Assembly: GCA_017503805.1 (NCBI GenBank)
Contig: JAFVSJ010000017.1
Coordinates: 62,001-126,000, forward strand
DNA from: Tidjanibacter sp.
GTDB taxonomy: Bacteria > Bacteroidota > Bacteroidia > Bacteroidales > Rikenellaceae
Direction of reading: 5' to 3'
DNA: 64,000 nt
Shown here: positions 41,241 through 50,853 of the stretch, piece by piece
How positions within the stretch are numbered: the stretch's first letter is position 1
Layout of the letters: each line of letters starts with the position of its first letter
Program-made: the position numbers and the translations under genes
The notes under the pieces: generated by a model
What the model was told of the DNA's origin: nothing
Databases searched by the model: none
What the model saw: the letters and a program-made list of their open reading frames with translations, nothing else

Positions 41241-43241
41241 ATGTCGGATAACAAACAAACTCCTAAACTCGCAGAAAACGCCTACAGGCCTCTGAATCAG
41301 GGCGAAGAGTATGTGCCCGTAATGAAGCCAACTGACAAACCCAAAGAGGTCACACCCTACTCTATAGGTATGGGCGTGCTGATGGCTATCATCTTCTCCG
41401 CAGCGGCAGCATACCTCGGACTCAAAGTAGGTCAGGTATTCGAAGCCGCCATCCCCATCGCCATCATCGCCGTAGGCGTGGGCACTATGACCGGCAAAAA
41501 GAATATGCTCGGACAGAATGTCATCATCCAGAGCATCGGTGCCTCCTCGGGCGTAATCGTGGCAGGCGCTATCTTCACGCTCCCCGCACTCTACATCCTC
41601 GGACTCGAGGCTCAATTCTACCAAGTATTCCTCTCGTCGCTGCTCGGCGGTCTGCTCGGTATCGTGCTCCTCATCCCCTTCCGCAAATACTTCGTCAAGG
41701 ATATGCACGGCAAGTATCCCTTCCCCGAGGCAACAGCTACCACCGAGGTGCTCGTCAGCGGTGAAGGACAAAAAGGTCAGGCCAAACTCCTCGCTGTGAG
41801 CGGTCTCATCGGTGGTCTCTACGACTTCGTAGTCAGCACCTTCGGACTCTGGACCGACACCATCTCCACACGCATCACCACTTGGGGCACTATGCTCGCC
41901 GACAAGTTCAAAACCGTATTCAGCATCAACACCTCCGCAGCCGTACTCGGTCTGGGTTACATCATCGGTCTGAAATATGCCGCATTCATCTGCGCAGGTT
42001 CGTTCGTCGTATGGTTCCTCATCGTGCCTATGGTCGGCTCCTTCGAGAACAGCATCGACCCCACAGCGCTCATCTCCATACTCGGCATCACCGATGCCAA
42101 AATCCTCGCCAACCCCGAGCTCATCTTCACCCCCGAGAACCTCTTTGCTTACATCGGTAAGCCCCTCGGCATCGGTGGCATCGCTATGGCAGGTATCATC
42201 GGCATCATCCGTCAGGCCGGCATCATCAAACAGTCGCTCGGTATGGCTGTGAGCGAGCTCAAGGGCAAAAAGAACTCCGGCGACACCAAGCGCACCGATA
42301 AGGACATCAGTATGAGAACCATCCTCGCAATCCTCATTGCAGCTCTCGTATGCGTGCTCGTATTCTTCCGCGTGGGTGTACTCGACAGCTGGTGGCTCTC
42401 GATCGTGGCTCTGCTCGTGGTATTCGTGATCACCTTCCTCTTCACCACCGTGGCAGCCAACGCTATCGCCATCGTGGGTAGCAACCCCGTGAGCGGTATG
42501 ACTCTGATGACCCTCCTCCTCTCCTCGCTCGTACTCGTGAGCGTAGGTCTCGAGGGCGAAAGCGGTATGACCGCAGCGATGATTATCGGCGGCGTAGTCT
42601 GCACCGCACTCTCGATGGCTGGCGGCTTCATCACCGACCTCAAAATCGGCTACTGGATTGGTACCACTCCCAAGCATCAGCAGGCGTGGAAATTCCTCGG
42701 CACATTCGTGTCGGCTGCAACCGTTGCAGGTGTGATGATTATCCTCAACAAGACCTACGGTTTCACAGGTGAGGGCGCACTCGTAGCTCCCCAGGCCAAC
42801 GCTATGGCAGCCGTTATCAAACCCCTTATGACCGGCGGCACCACCCCCTGGGTACTCTACTTTGCCGGCGCAGCTCTCGCACTGATTCTCACTATGATAG
42901 GCGTACCCGCACTCCCCTTTGCACTCGGTATGTTCATCCCCTTGCACCTCAACACTCCTCTGCTCGTGGGTGGTATCGTAAGCTGGTTCGTTTCGAGCCG
43001 TTCGAAAGACAAAGAGGTCAACAAAGCACGCAACAGCCGCGGTACGCTCATCGCCTCGGGCTTCATCGCAGGTGGCGCACTTATGGGCGTAGTGAGCGCA
43101 ATTCTCAAGTTTGCCGGTGCAGATTGGTTTATGGGTGAGTGGTACGCATCTAATGCCGCACAGTGGCTCGGTGTTGCCGCCTACGTTGCCATCATCGGCT
43201 ACTTCATTTGGGACACCCTGCGCGCCAAAAAAGAGGCATAG
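41241..43241 (+). CDS. OPT-family oligopeptide transporter
   Basis: 666 aa from the ATG at 41241 (MSDNKQTPKLAENAYRPL). The frame is open upstream through the promoter and terminator, so the longer version is wrong. There are about 14-16 membrane helices. The family motif SNPVSGMTLMT lies in the centre (about residue 415), and the N-terminal helix pair has AAAAYLGLKVGQVFEAAIP. OPT proteins import oligopeptides or metal chelates with protons. Peptides are the likely cargo here because a tripeptidase gene (pepT) follows 119 bp downstream and other peptidases lie nearby. Confidence 0.94.
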   Translation: MSDNKQTPKLAENAYRPLNQGEEYVPVMKPTDKPKEVTPYSIGMGVLMAIIFSAAAAYLGLKVGQVFEAAIPIAIIAVGVGTMTGKKNMLGQNVIIQSIGASSGVIVAGAIFTLPALYILGLEAQFYQVFLSSLLGGLLGIVLLIPFRKYFVKDMHGKYPFPEATATTEVLVSGEGQKGQAKLLAVSGLIGGLYDFVVSTFGLWTDTISTRITTWGTMLADKFKTVFSINTSAAVLGLGYIIGLKYAAFICAGSFVVWFLIVPMVGSFENSIDPTALISILGITDAKILANPELIFTPENLFAYIGKPLGIGGIAMAGIIGIIRQAGIIKQSLGMAVSELKGKKNSGDTKRTDKDISMRTILAILIAALVCVLVFFRVGVLDSWWLSIVALLVVFVITFLFTTVAANAIAIVGSNPVSGMTLMTLLLSSLVLVSVGLEGESGMTAAMIIGGVVCTALSMAGGFITDLKIGYWIGTTPKHQQAWKFLGTFVSAATVAGVMIILNKTYGFTGEGALVAPQANAMAAVIKPLMTGGTTPWVLYFAGAALALILTMIGVPALPFALGMFIPLHLNTPLLVGGIVSWFVSSRSKDKEVNKARNSRGTLIASGFIAGGALMGVVSAILKFAGADWFMGEWYASNAAQWLGVAAYVAIIGYFIWDTLRAKKEA

Positions 43242-43255
43242 AGCAGACACACAAT

Positions 43256-43306
43256 AGGCTCCAGAGCCCTCCGTCGGGCCACGGCAAGGCGGAGGACAAC
43301 GAGCCT
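43256..43306 (+). terminator. Stem-loop between the OPT gene and pepT
   Basis: Nested arms AGGCTC/GAGCCT (43256-43261, 43301-43306) and CCTCCG/CGGAGG (43268-43273, 43289-43294). There is no T-run, so it may be a processing or attenuator element rather than a full terminator. Confidence 0.4.
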
Positions 43307-43360
43307 ACAAAGTAGTTTTCATAGAACAACGCCAAAGAAATAATACAGACAAATATTTAT

Positions 43361-44578
43361 ATGGAACTCCAAGAACGATTTCTGAAATATGTCGCCTTCG
43401 ACACGCAGAGCGACGAAAACAGCATCACCTTCCCCTCCACCGACAAGCAGCTCGTGTTGCTCCGCGCCCTCAAAGAGGAGATGGAGGCTATGGGTATGAC
43501 CGAGGTGACAATGGATGAGCACGGCTATGTTATGGGCTCCATCGAAGCATCCGAAGGCTACGAGGATAGGCCCGTAATCGGTTTCCTCTCGCACGTAGAC
43601 ACCTCGCCCGATATGAGCGGTGCCGCCATCAGGCCACAGATTATCCACAACTACAACGGCGAGGATATCGTACTCAACGAGGAGGTGACAATGAGAGTTG
43701 CAGACTTCCCCGAACTCAAATTCTTCGAGGGACACACCCTCATCACCACCGATGGCACCACCCTCCTCGGTGCAGACGACAAGGCTGGCGTGGCAGAGAT
43801 TATGACCGCAGCCGAGTATCTGATTAAGCATCCCGAGGTTAAGCACGGCAAAATCCGCGTAGGATTCACTCCCGACGAGGAGATTGGTCGTGGCGTGGAC
43901 TACTTCAACGTAGAGGCCTTCGGTGCCAAGTTTGCCTACACCGTAGATGGCGGTATGGAGGGAGAGTTGGAGTATGAGAACTTCAACGCCGCCAGCGCAA
44001 AACTCACCATCGACGGCCGCAACATCCACCCCGGCTCGGCCAAAGACAAGATGGTCAACGCCATCCAGCTCGCAATGGAGGTGAACTCTCTCCTGCCCCC
44101 CGTAATGCGTCCCGAGCACACCGAAGGCTACGAGGGTTTCTTCCACCTTGTGGGCATCAAAGGCGAGGTTGAACAGGCCGAGATGTCCTACATCATCCGC
44201 GACCACGACAGGGCAAAATTCGAGGAGAAAAAGGCTCTTATCGAGAAAGCAGTCGCATACGTCAATGCCAAACACGGTGGCGAGTATGTACACCTGCTGC
44301 TCAAAGACCAATATTATAATATGCGCGAGATGGTAGAGCCTCATCCCGAAATCATCGAGAAGGCTATGGAGGCTATGGAAGAGGCCGGCGTGAAACCCAT
44401 CGTCAAGCCCATCCGTGGCGGTACCGATGGTAGCCGACTCTCCTATATGGGACTCCCCTGCCCCAACCTCTTCACAGGCGGCATGAACTTCCACGGCAAG
44501 TTTGAGTACGTTTCGCTCGACAGTATGTTCCGTGAGGTACAGACCATCGTCAACCTCGTGAAACTCTGGGCAAAATAG
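43361..44578 (+). CDS. pepT: Peptidase T (tripeptide aminopeptidase, M20B)
   Basis: 405 aa. Zinc ligands and catalytic residues are visible: GFLSHVDTSPD (His, Asp), LLGADDKAGVAEIM (bridging Asp), FTPDEEIGRGVDYF (catalytic Glu and Glu ligand), the YTVDGG stretch, and the final His in FTGGMNFHGKFEYV. It removes the N-terminal residue from tripeptides in the cytoplasm. Paired with the OPT transporter upstream it forms a peptide import and breakdown unit. Confidence 0.96.
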   Translation: MELQERFLKYVAFDTQSDENSITFPSTDKQLVLLRALKEEMEAMGMTEVTMDEHGYVMGSIEASEGYEDRPVIGFLSHVDTSPDMSGAAIRPQIIHNYNGEDIVLNEEVTMRVADFPELKFFEGHTLITTDGTTLLGADDKAGVAEIMTAAEYLIKHPEVKHGKIRVGFTPDEEIGRGVDYFNVEAFGAKFAYTVDGGMEGELEYENFNAASAKLTIDGRNIHPGSAKDKMVNAIQLAMEVNSLLPPVMRPEHTEGYEGFFHLVGIKGEVEQAEMSYIIRDHDRAKFEEKKALIEKAVAYVNAKHGGEYVHLLLKDQYYNMREMVEPHPEIIEKAMEAMEEAGVKPIVKPIRGGTDGSRLSYMGLPCPNLFTGGMNFHGKFEYVSLDSMFREVQTIVNLVKLWAK

Positions 44579-44629
44579 CCATTCGTAGTGGACACAACAG
44601 AAGACACTAACCCTTAATTGAAGAGAACA

Positions 44630-45277
44630 ATGAAAAGGCTGATAGTAGTAGTGTGCGTGGTGATGGCAACCATTTCGTCCGCACGCGCGCAATTTGACCT
44701 CGGCTCACTCTTCGGCAAAGTCAAAGAGGTGGCAGCAGAGGCCGCCGGTGATGCGATAGATGAGGTTATACCCGAGGAGTTGCAACAGCTGCTCGGCATA
44801 GCCATCCCCGAGTTGGAGATTCCCGGCACTTGGAGCTATGTAGACCTAGCTGTAGAGTTCACGAGCGAGGATGCACTCACCAATGCAGGCGGTGTGGTTG
44901 CAGCCGAGACTATCAAACAAAAGGCTACTCCACTGCTCGCAAAAGTGGGCATAAAAAAGGGAGCCTTCAACTTCACCTTCGAGGAGGATGGCAAAGTGAC
45001 CACCACACTTGCAGGCAGAAAGGTCGAAGGCACTTGGATCTACGACAAAGAGAGTGAGAACGTTACGCTCGGCATAGGTGACAAGCATTTCACCACCCGT
45101 ATGACCGAGAATGGCGAACACATCAACATCCTCTTCAAGGCCGACAAGTTGCTCGAGCTGGTAAAGACCATCAGCACCAAATCGAGCAACACCACCCTCA
45201 CCGCCATCGGTGCCATCGTCAAAAGCTACGATGGTATGAACCTCGGATTTGAGTGTGAGAAAGTGAAAGTAGACTGA
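44630..45277 (+). CDS. Exported DUF4923-type protein
   Basis: 215 aa from the ATG at 44630; a TTG-started extension by four codons is unlikely. Signal peptide 1-20 (ISSARAQ). The rest is a single domain with GTWSYVDLAVEFTSEDALTNAGG, FTFEEDGKVTTTLAGRKVEGTWIYDKESE and a C-terminal DGMNLGFECEKVKVD, the pattern I associate with DUF4923 of Bacteroidales. It resembles a lipocalin-like beta barrel. Function unknown; likely periplasmic. It lies between pepT and the C1B peptidase, all plus-strand. Confidence 0.78.
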   Translation: MKRLIVVVCVVMATISSARAQFDLGSLFGKVKEVAAEAAGDAIDEVIPEELQQLLGIAIPELEIPGTWSYVDLAVEFTSEDALTNAGGVVAAETIKQKATPLLAKVGIKKGAFNFTFEEDGKVTTTLAGRKVEGTWIYDKESENVTLGIGDKHFTTRMTENGEHINILFKADKLLELVKTISTKSSNTTLTAIGAIVKSYDGMNLGFECEKVKVD

Positions 45278-45321
45278 TTATTAATTTCATACATTAACCA
45301 ATAACTAATTATCCAAAACAA

Positions 45322-46530
45322 ATGAAAAAATTTATCCTTGTGCTCTGCGCTCTTGCAACCGTATTCAGCCTTGAGGCAGCACCCAAAAAGAACAAACAGA
45401 AAGAGGAGGAGGGCTTCAAATTCACAGTTGTGAAAGAGAACCCCATCACCAGCATCAAAAACCAGAACCGTGCAGGTACCTGCTGGTGCTACTCTGCACT
45501 TGCATTCATCGAGTCGGAGTTGCTCCGTATGGGCAAAGGCGAGTATGACTTCTCGGAGATGTATCTCGTGCATAACACCTATCTCGACCGCGCCGACAAG
45601 GCTGTCCGCACCCACGGCGACATCTCCTTCGCGCAGGGCGGCTCGTTCTACGATGTTATCTACGGTATGGAGCAGTTCGGCCTTGTTCCCGAGGCAGAGA
45701 TGCGTCCAGGCGTGATGTATGGCGAGACCTTGAGCAACCACAACGAGCTTTCGGCAGTGAGCGATGCAGTAGTTGCAGCCATCGCCAAAGGTAGGCACCG
45801 CAGCCTGCAGGTAGACGAGAACGGTCAGCCCCTCTGGAAGAAAGCCATTGCAGCTGTTCACGACATCTACCTCGGCGTTCGCCCCGAGAAATTTGTTTAC
45901 GAGGGTGTGGAGTATACTCCCGCTTCGTTCTACGCTTCGACCGGCCTCAACGCAGATGACTACATCTCGCTGACCAGCTACACCCACCACCCCTTCTACG
46001 AGTCGTTCGTACTCGAGATTCAGGACAACTGGCGCTGGGCCGAGTCCTACAACCTCCCCATCGACGAGCTCCTCGAGGTATTTGACTACGCTATCGACAA
46101 TGGCTACACCGTAGCTTGGGGTAGCGACGTGAGCGAGGACGGCTTCACCCGCGACGGTATCGCAGTTATGCCCGACGTGGCTAAAGCACAGGAGCTCAGC
46201 GGCTCGGATATGGCACGTTGGCTCAAACTCTCGCCCGCCGAGAAGAAACTCACCACCAAACCTCAGCCCCAGAAATGGTGCACTCAGGAGGAGCGTCAGA
46301 TCGCTTACGACAACTGGGAGACCACCGATGACCACGGTATGCTTATCTATGGTAAGGCAGTAGACCAGGAGGGTACCGAGTATTATATGGTGAAGAACTC
46401 GTGGGGTGAGAGCGGCAAATACAACGGCATCTGGTATGCTTCGAAGGCATTTGTACGCTACAAAACTATGAACATCATCGTTCACAAAGATGCCATTCCC
46501 GAGGCTATCCGCACCAAACTCGGTCTCTAA
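45322..46530 (+). CDS. C1B cysteine aminopeptidase (bleomycin hydrolase family), exported
   Basis: 402 aa with a signal peptide (1-20) and a short lysine-rich stretch. The papain-like catalytic triad is visible: Cys in NQNRAGTCWCYSALAF, His in TTDDHGMLIYGKAV, Asn in YMVKNSWGESGKYNG. The long insertions and length match bleomycin-hydrolase-type aminopeptidases (PepC/BlmH) rather than plain papain. Family members trim N-terminal residues from peptides. Export suggests periplasmic peptide digestion, in line with the S46 peptidase and OPT transporter. Followed by a strong terminator. Confidence 0.92.
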   Translation: MKKFILVLCALATVFSLEAAPKKNKQKEEEGFKFTVVKENPITSIKNQNRAGTCWCYSALAFIESELLRMGKGEYDFSEMYLVHNTYLDRADKAVRTHGDISFAQGGSFYDVIYGMEQFGLVPEAEMRPGVMYGETLSNHNELSAVSDAVVAAIAKGRHRSLQVDENGQPLWKKAIAAVHDIYLGVRPEKFVYEGVEYTPASFYASTGLNADDYISLTSYTHHPFYESFVLEIQDNWRWAESYNLPIDELLEVFDYAIDNGYTVAWGSDVSEDGFTRDGIAVMPDVAKAQELSGSDMARWLKLSPAEKKLTTKPQPQKWCTQEERQIAYDNWETTDDHGMLIYGKAVDQEGTEYYMVKNSWGESGKYNGIWYASKAFVRYKTMNIIVHKDAIPEAIRTKLGL

Positions 46531-46570
46531 TAGCACCCTCTCGGAATAGTATCCGACCACAAGTAAAATC

Positions 46571-46605
46571 CAACGCGGCAGAACAATCTGCCGCGTTGTT
46601 TTTTT
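46571..46605 (+). terminator. Rho-independent terminator of the C1B peptidase gene
   Basis: Perfect 12-bp stem CAACGCGGCAGA/TCTGCCGCGTTG, loop ACAA, then seven T. Confidence 0.9.
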
Positions 46606-46623
46606 AATGGCGAGAAAGTTGTA

Positions 46624-46653
46624 TTGGAGTTTCGGGTTTAGTTTGTATCTTTG
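46624..46653 (+). promoter_or_regulatory. Promoter of the serine dehydratase gene
   Basis: TTGG (46624-46627), 18 bp, TATCTTTG (46646-46653), 37 bp before the start codon. Confidence 0.6.
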
Positions 46654-46690
46654 CGACGGTTAGTTTAGGAAAAATAGAACATCAAAGCGT

Positions 46691-47893
46691 ATGAAATCAA
46701 TCAGAGATATATTCGTGACAGGCAAAGGCCCCTCGAGTAGCCACACTATGGGCCCTCGCAAAGCCTCACTCCGTTTTCTGGAACAGCACAACGACTGCGA
46801 CTCCTTCCGCGTAACCCTCTACGGCTCACTTGCCGCTACGGGCAAAGGCCACCTTACGGACGTGGCCATCGAGGAGGTATTTGAGCCCGCCAAAAAGCTC
46901 GAACTTCTGTGGAGACCACAAGAGTTCCTCCCCTATCACCCCAATGCGATGAAGTTCGAGGCTCTCGACAGTGAGGGTAAGACCATCGCAAGCAACATCG
47001 TCTACAGCGTGGGCGGTGGCAGCATTGTGGTCGAAGGAGAGCAGCCCAGCCCCGACGACGACATCTACCCGATGAGCACAATGACCGAGATTATGGAGTG
47101 GTGCAACAATACGGGCCGCTCCTATTGGGAGTATGTATTCCAGCACGAGGATAGCCACATCAAAGAGTTTCTGCAGGAGGTGTGGAACAATATGCGCAGG
47201 GCTGTCGAGAACGGCATCTCCAACGAGGGAGCACTTCCCGGCCCTCTGCATCTGCGTCGCAAGGCAGCAAGCTACTATGTGCGTTCGCGCGGCTACAAGG
47301 ACAACCTGCGCACGCGCGGCCTCCTCTTTGCCTACGCTCTTGCCGTGAGCGAGGAGAATGCCTCGGGTGGTACGGTGGTGACAGCTCCCACCTGCGGCTC
47401 GAGCGGCATTGTCCCGGCCGTACTCTATCAGTTGCAAGAGGAGTATGGATTTAGCGACACGCAGATTGTGCGCGCACTTGCCACCGCAGGACTCATCGGC
47501 ACCATCGTCAAGGCCAACGCATCGGTTTCGGGTGCCGAGGTAGGTTGTCAGGGCGAGGTGGGCGTAGCCTGCGCAATGGCTGCTGCCGCTGCAAGTCAAC
47601 TTATGGGCGGCTCGCCTGCACAGACCGAGTATGCCGCCGAGATGGCTCTGGAGCACCACCTCGGTATGACCTGCGACCCGATGTGTGGCCTTGTGCAGAT
47701 CCCCTGCATTGAGCGCAACGCTATGGCTGCCGCACGAGCCATAGATGCACAGATATATGCCTTCTACACCGACGGTAGCCACCGAGTACCCTTCGATGAT
47801 GTTGTGAGCGTGATGAAACGCACCGGCCACGACATCCCCTCGCTCTACAAGGAGACCTCGCAGGGCGGCCTCGGCAAACTGAAAATACAATAA
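46691..47893 (+). CDS. sdaA: L-serine ammonia-lyase, iron-sulfur single-chain type
   Basis: 400 aa. The beta domain begins FVTGKGPSSSHTMGPRKAS, and the alpha domain carries APTCGSSGIVPAVLY and DPMCGLVQIPCIERNAM, whose cysteines bind the [4Fe-4S] cluster. The enzyme converts L-serine to pyruvate and ammonia. Together with the peptidases and peptide transporter upstream it points to amino acid fermentation. It has its own promoter and terminator. Confidence 0.95.
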   Translation: MKSIRDIFVTGKGPSSSHTMGPRKASLRFLEQHNDCDSFRVTLYGSLAATGKGHLTDVAIEEVFEPAKKLELLWRPQEFLPYHPNAMKFEALDSEGKTIASNIVYSVGGGSIVVEGEQPSPDDDIYPMSTMTEIMEWCNNTGRSYWEYVFQHEDSHIKEFLQEVWNNMRRAVENGISNEGALPGPLHLRRKAASYYVRSRGYKDNLRTRGLLFAYALAVSEENASGGTVVTAPTCGSSGIVPAVLYQLQEEYGFSDTQIVRALATAGLIGTIVKANASVSGAEVGCQGEVGVACAMAAAAASQLMGGSPAQTEYAAEMALEHHLGMTCDPMCGLVQIPCIERNAMAAARAIDAQIYAFYTDGSHRVPFDDVVSVMKRTGHDIPSLYKETSQGGLGKLKIQ

Positions 47894-47908
47894 TCCACCA
47901 CACAACAA

Positions 47909-47934
47909 AGGGAGCCTCGGAGGGCTCCCTTTTT
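47909..47934 (+). terminator. Rho-independent terminator of sdaA
   Basis: AGGGAGCC, 6-nt loop, GGCTCCCT, then TTTT, 15 bp after the stop. Confidence 0.8.
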
Positions 47935-47960
47935 CATTTATATTAAGCGAGTTAAGCAGA

Positions 47961-48857
47961 CTATTCGATCAGAGCAAAGTGGTAGGCATAATATCCGTCA
48001 TCGTAGACATCTACGAGTCGTAGTTCATCACCATTGCGGCAAACACGGGTAAGTCCACCACCAAAGAAACCACCCTCTCCCATCTCCAAGCAACCCGTTG
48101 CAGGATTGTAGACGTAGGTATCGTTATAGGCTTCGGGCTCACTATTATCATAACCCGACCTGAGTGACAAGAAACCACCATTCTCATCGAAACTGATTTT
48201 CCAATCTATAATCTGTGTATCGATGTTATTACGCACCACCTCCCCATCGGCAGAGTGCATACTCACAGCCACATATTGCCACGAGGTGCCCACCAAGGGG
48301 TCGGTTGGCGAGGGCTCGGGAAGCTCTCTGGCGGCTATCTGCTCGGGGGTGGCAGCCTCGGCAAATGTGATATCGGAGTGGCGGCCACGAATGAGTTTAT
48401 AGCGATAGTAGCTCACAACAAAGTCACCAGGTGGCACATCATCCTGGGTTATATTGGTGTTGTGCATATATAATTCGAGGTGATTGTCGTCTATGACATC
48501 GAAATCGCAGTCGAAAATCACACCCTCGGCCGAGAGAGTCATCACCATAGTGTAGTGACCATACTGCGAGCAACGGAATGAGTAGAGTGTGAAATACTGA
48601 CCATAGTAGTCATAGGTCGACATAGTGGCCAAGTCGTTGTCGTAGAAAGAGAAATAATAGGGTTCGTCGAAGAGTTCGGCAGGGAGGGTATTCTCGGTAT
48701 TGCCCACAGCCATAGTCATCTCATAGACAGTCCAAGTGTCAATAAGTGCTGCGGGCATCTCGGGTGCATCGGGCTGTTCGGATGTGGAGTCATCAGTGCG
48801 GTCGCAAGCAACAAAGGCCAAGCAAAGCAAGAGAGCAAAAGTGTAGAATCTTTTCAT
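47961..48857 (-). CDS. Lipoprotein with two lipocalin-like halves
   Basis: 298 aa from the ATG at 48857 (MKRFYTFALLLCLAFVACD); three more upstream codons are possible. Lipobox FVAC (Cys18), then an Asp/Glu/Ser-rich linker. Two halves follow, each opening like a lipocalin-type beta barrel: ALIDTWTVYEMTMAVG (about 37) and PLVGTSWQYVAVSMHS (about 185), with matching cysteine-free strand patterns. I do not recognise a named family. It has the same ECF-like promoter as the two radical-SAM-associated lipoproteins, so it is likely part of the same envelope response. It is divergent from lysS. Confidence 0.75.
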   Translation of the reverse strand: MKRFYTFALLLCLAFVACDRTDDSTSEQPDAPEMPAALIDTWTVYEMTMAVGNTENTLPAELFDEPYYFSFYDNDLATMSTYDYYGQYFTLYSFRCSQYGHYTMVMTLSAEGVIFDCDFDVIDDNHLELYMHNTNITQDDVPPGDFVVSYYRYKLIRGRHSDITFAEAATPEQIAARELPEPSPTDPLVGTSWQYVAVSMHSADGEVVRNNIDTQIIDWKISFDENGGFLSLRSGYDNSEPEAYNDTYVYNPATGCLEMGEGGFFGGGLTRVCRNGDELRLVDVYDDGYYAYHFALIE

Positions 48858-48897
48858 AGCGGTCAAGTGAATTAGTTGTCAAGTGTTAGTTCTAATC

Positions 48898-48927
48898 TAT
48901 AGACACATAAGCGAGTAGAAACGTTGC
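48898..48927 (-). promoter_or_regulatory. ECF-like promoter, site 3 (two-domain lipoprotein)
   Basis: On the minus strand GCAACGTTTC (48927-48918) and TGTGTCTATA (ending 48898) have the same spacing as sites 1 and 2; the central CGCTTATG also matches site 1. It is 40 bp before the start codon. Confidence 0.65.
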
Positions 48928-49016
48928 ACGCCTGCACAAAAAAAATGGACACACTCACGCTTCGCCCTCGCAAACAGGTCATCTGGCGGAAGAAAATGAC
49001 ATTTTGGCGCTCGGAT

Positions 49017-49047
49017 TTTGATTTCTAAATTGCAGAAATTATCTTTG
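49017..49047 (+). promoter_or_regulatory. Promoter of lysS
   Basis: TTTG (49017-49020), 19 bp, TATCTTTG (49040-49047) matches the consensus exactly, 45 bp before the start codon. Confidence 0.75.
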
Positions 49048-49092
49048 TGGGTTAATTGCGAATAAAAGAACAAATAAGAAATATATACAACT

Positions 49093-50814
49093 ATGAGCAA
49101 TCTCAACCTCTCCGAACAGGAAATCCAGCGTAGGGCCTCTCTTCAGGCACTCCGCGACTTGGGCATTGACCCCTACCCCGCAGCACGCTACGACGTTACC
49201 GCAACCGCAGGTCAGATAGCAGCGGAGTTCAAACCCGAGCTCGGCAACTTCGCCGACATCACCATCGCCGGCCGACTGATGAGCCGCCGTATTATGGGTA
49301 GCGCCTCCTTCTTCGAGATCCAAGACCACACAGGACGTATCCAAGTCTACATCCGTCGTGACGACATCTGCCCCGAGGGTGACACCACACTCTACAATAC
49401 CGTATTCAAAAAACTCCTCGACATCGGCGATATCATCGGTGTGCGCGGCTTCGCCTTCATCACACAGACGGGTGAGCTCTCCATCCACTGCAAGGAGTTC
49501 ACAATCCTCTCCAAGAGCATCCGCCCCCTGCCCATCGTGAAGGAGAAAGATGGTCAGGTATTCGATGCATTCACCGATCCCGAGCAGAGGTATCGTCAGA
49601 GGTATGTAGACCTCATCGTGAATCCCCACGTTAAGGAGGTATTCGTGAAGAGGGCAAAGATTATGAACACTATGCGAGAGTACTTCAACGAGGCAGGCTG
49701 CCTCGAGGTAGACACTCCCGTACTCCAGCCTATCCCCGGCGGCGCCGCAGCTCGTCCCTTCATCACCCACCACAACTCGCTCGATACGGATCTCTATCTG
49801 CGTATCGCCAATGAGCTCTACCTCAAACGACTCATCGTGGGCGGTTTCAATGGTGTCTATGAGTTCTCGCGCAACTTCCGCAACGAGGGTATGGACCGCA
49901 CCCATAACCCCGAGTTCACCTGTATGGAGATCTATGTTCCCTACAAGGACTACTTCTGGATGATGGAGTTCACCGAGAAGATGCTTGAGAAGGTGTGCGT
50001 GGCCGTAAACGGCACCAACGAGGTCAACATCGCCGGCAACAACATCTCCTTCAAAGCCCCCTTCCGTCGTCTTTCGATGACCGACGCAATCCTCGAAAAG
50101 ACCGGCTACGATATCACCGGACAGAGCGAGGAGCAGCTTAGGGAGGCTTGCCAGAGGCTCAATGTGGAGATTGACGACACAATGGGTAAAGGTAAACTCA
50201 TCGATGCCATCTTCGGCACCTACTGCGAGGAGCACCTCATTCAGCCCACCTTCATCACCGACTACCCCATCGAGATGTCGCCTCTGTGCAAACGTCACCG
50301 TAGCAATCCCGACCTGACCGAGCGTTTCGAGCTCTTCGTGAATGGTAAGGAGCTTTGCAACGCCTACTCGGAGCTCAACGACCCCATCGATCAGTATGAG
50401 CGTTTCCAAGAGCAGTTGCGCCTCTCGGAGAAGGGTGACGACGAGGCTATGTTCATAGATATGGACTTCGTGAGGGCACTCGAATATGGTATGCCCACCT
50501 GCTCGGGTATGGGTATCGGCATCGACCGTCTGACTATGTTTATGACCGGTCAGCAGACCATTCAGGATGTGCTTCTCTTCCCCCAGATGAAACCCGAGAA
50601 AGGCTCGCAGAAAGATTCCGACGAGAAATATATCGAAAAAGGCATCCCCGCAGAGTGGATTCCTGTGTTGCAGAAGATGAGTTTCGTGAAGGTAGAGATG
50701 TTGCAGAAGCTCTCTGCCGGCAAACTCTTCAACGACCTCTGCGGCTTCAACAAGAAGAACAAACTCGGTCTGAAGAATCCCACTATGGATGAGGTTAAGC
50801 AGTGGGTTGGCTAA
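49093..50814 (+). CDS. lysS: Lysyl-tRNA synthetase, class II
   Basis: 573 aa, the usual length for Bacteroidetes LysS. N-terminal OB-fold anticodon domain (about 55-165, [20 protein letters not shown]). The class II core has motif 2 FEFSR-like [20 protein letters not shown] and motif 3 [14 protein letters not shown]-terminal extension (about 500-573) ending MDEVKQWVG is typical of the phylum. It charges tRNA-Lys. tpiA follows 39 bp downstream, likely on the same transcript. Confidence 0.97.
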   Translation: MSNLNLSEQEIQRRASLQALRDLGIDPYPAARYDVTATAGQIAAEFKPELGNFADITIAGRLMSRRIMGSASFFEIQDHTGRIQVYIRRDDICPEGDTTLYNTVFKKLLDIGDIIGVRGFAFITQTGELSIHCKEFTILSKSIRPLPIVKEKDGQVFDAFTDPEQRYRQRYVDLIVNPHVKEVFVKRAKIMNTMREYFNEAGCLEVDTPVLQPIPGGAAARPFITHHNSLDTDLYLRIANELYLKRLIVGGFNGVYEFSRNFRNEGMDRTHNPEFTCMEIYVPYKDYFWMMEFTEKMLEKVCVAVNGTNEVNIAGNNISFKAPFRRLSMTDAILEKTGYDITGQSEEQLREACQRLNVEIDDTMGKGKLIDAIFGTYCEEHLIQPTFITDYPIEMSPLCKRHRSNPDLTERFELFVNGKELCNAYSELNDPIDQYERFQEQLRLSEKGDDEAMFIDMDFVRALEYGMPTCSGMGIGIDRLTMFMTGQQTIQDVLLFPQMKPEKGSQKDSDEKYIEKGIPAEWIPVLQKMSFVKVEMLQKLSAGKLFNDLCGFNKKNKLGLKNPTMDEVKQWVG

Positions 50815-50853
50815 TTAAACAGAGTATCAATGATTTCACATATTAATCATATT

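Noticed and set aside
41220-43250. Long minus-strand frame under the OPT transporter
   Set aside because: Glu/Asp/His-rich shadow of membrane-helix codons; the plus strand is a clear OPT protein.
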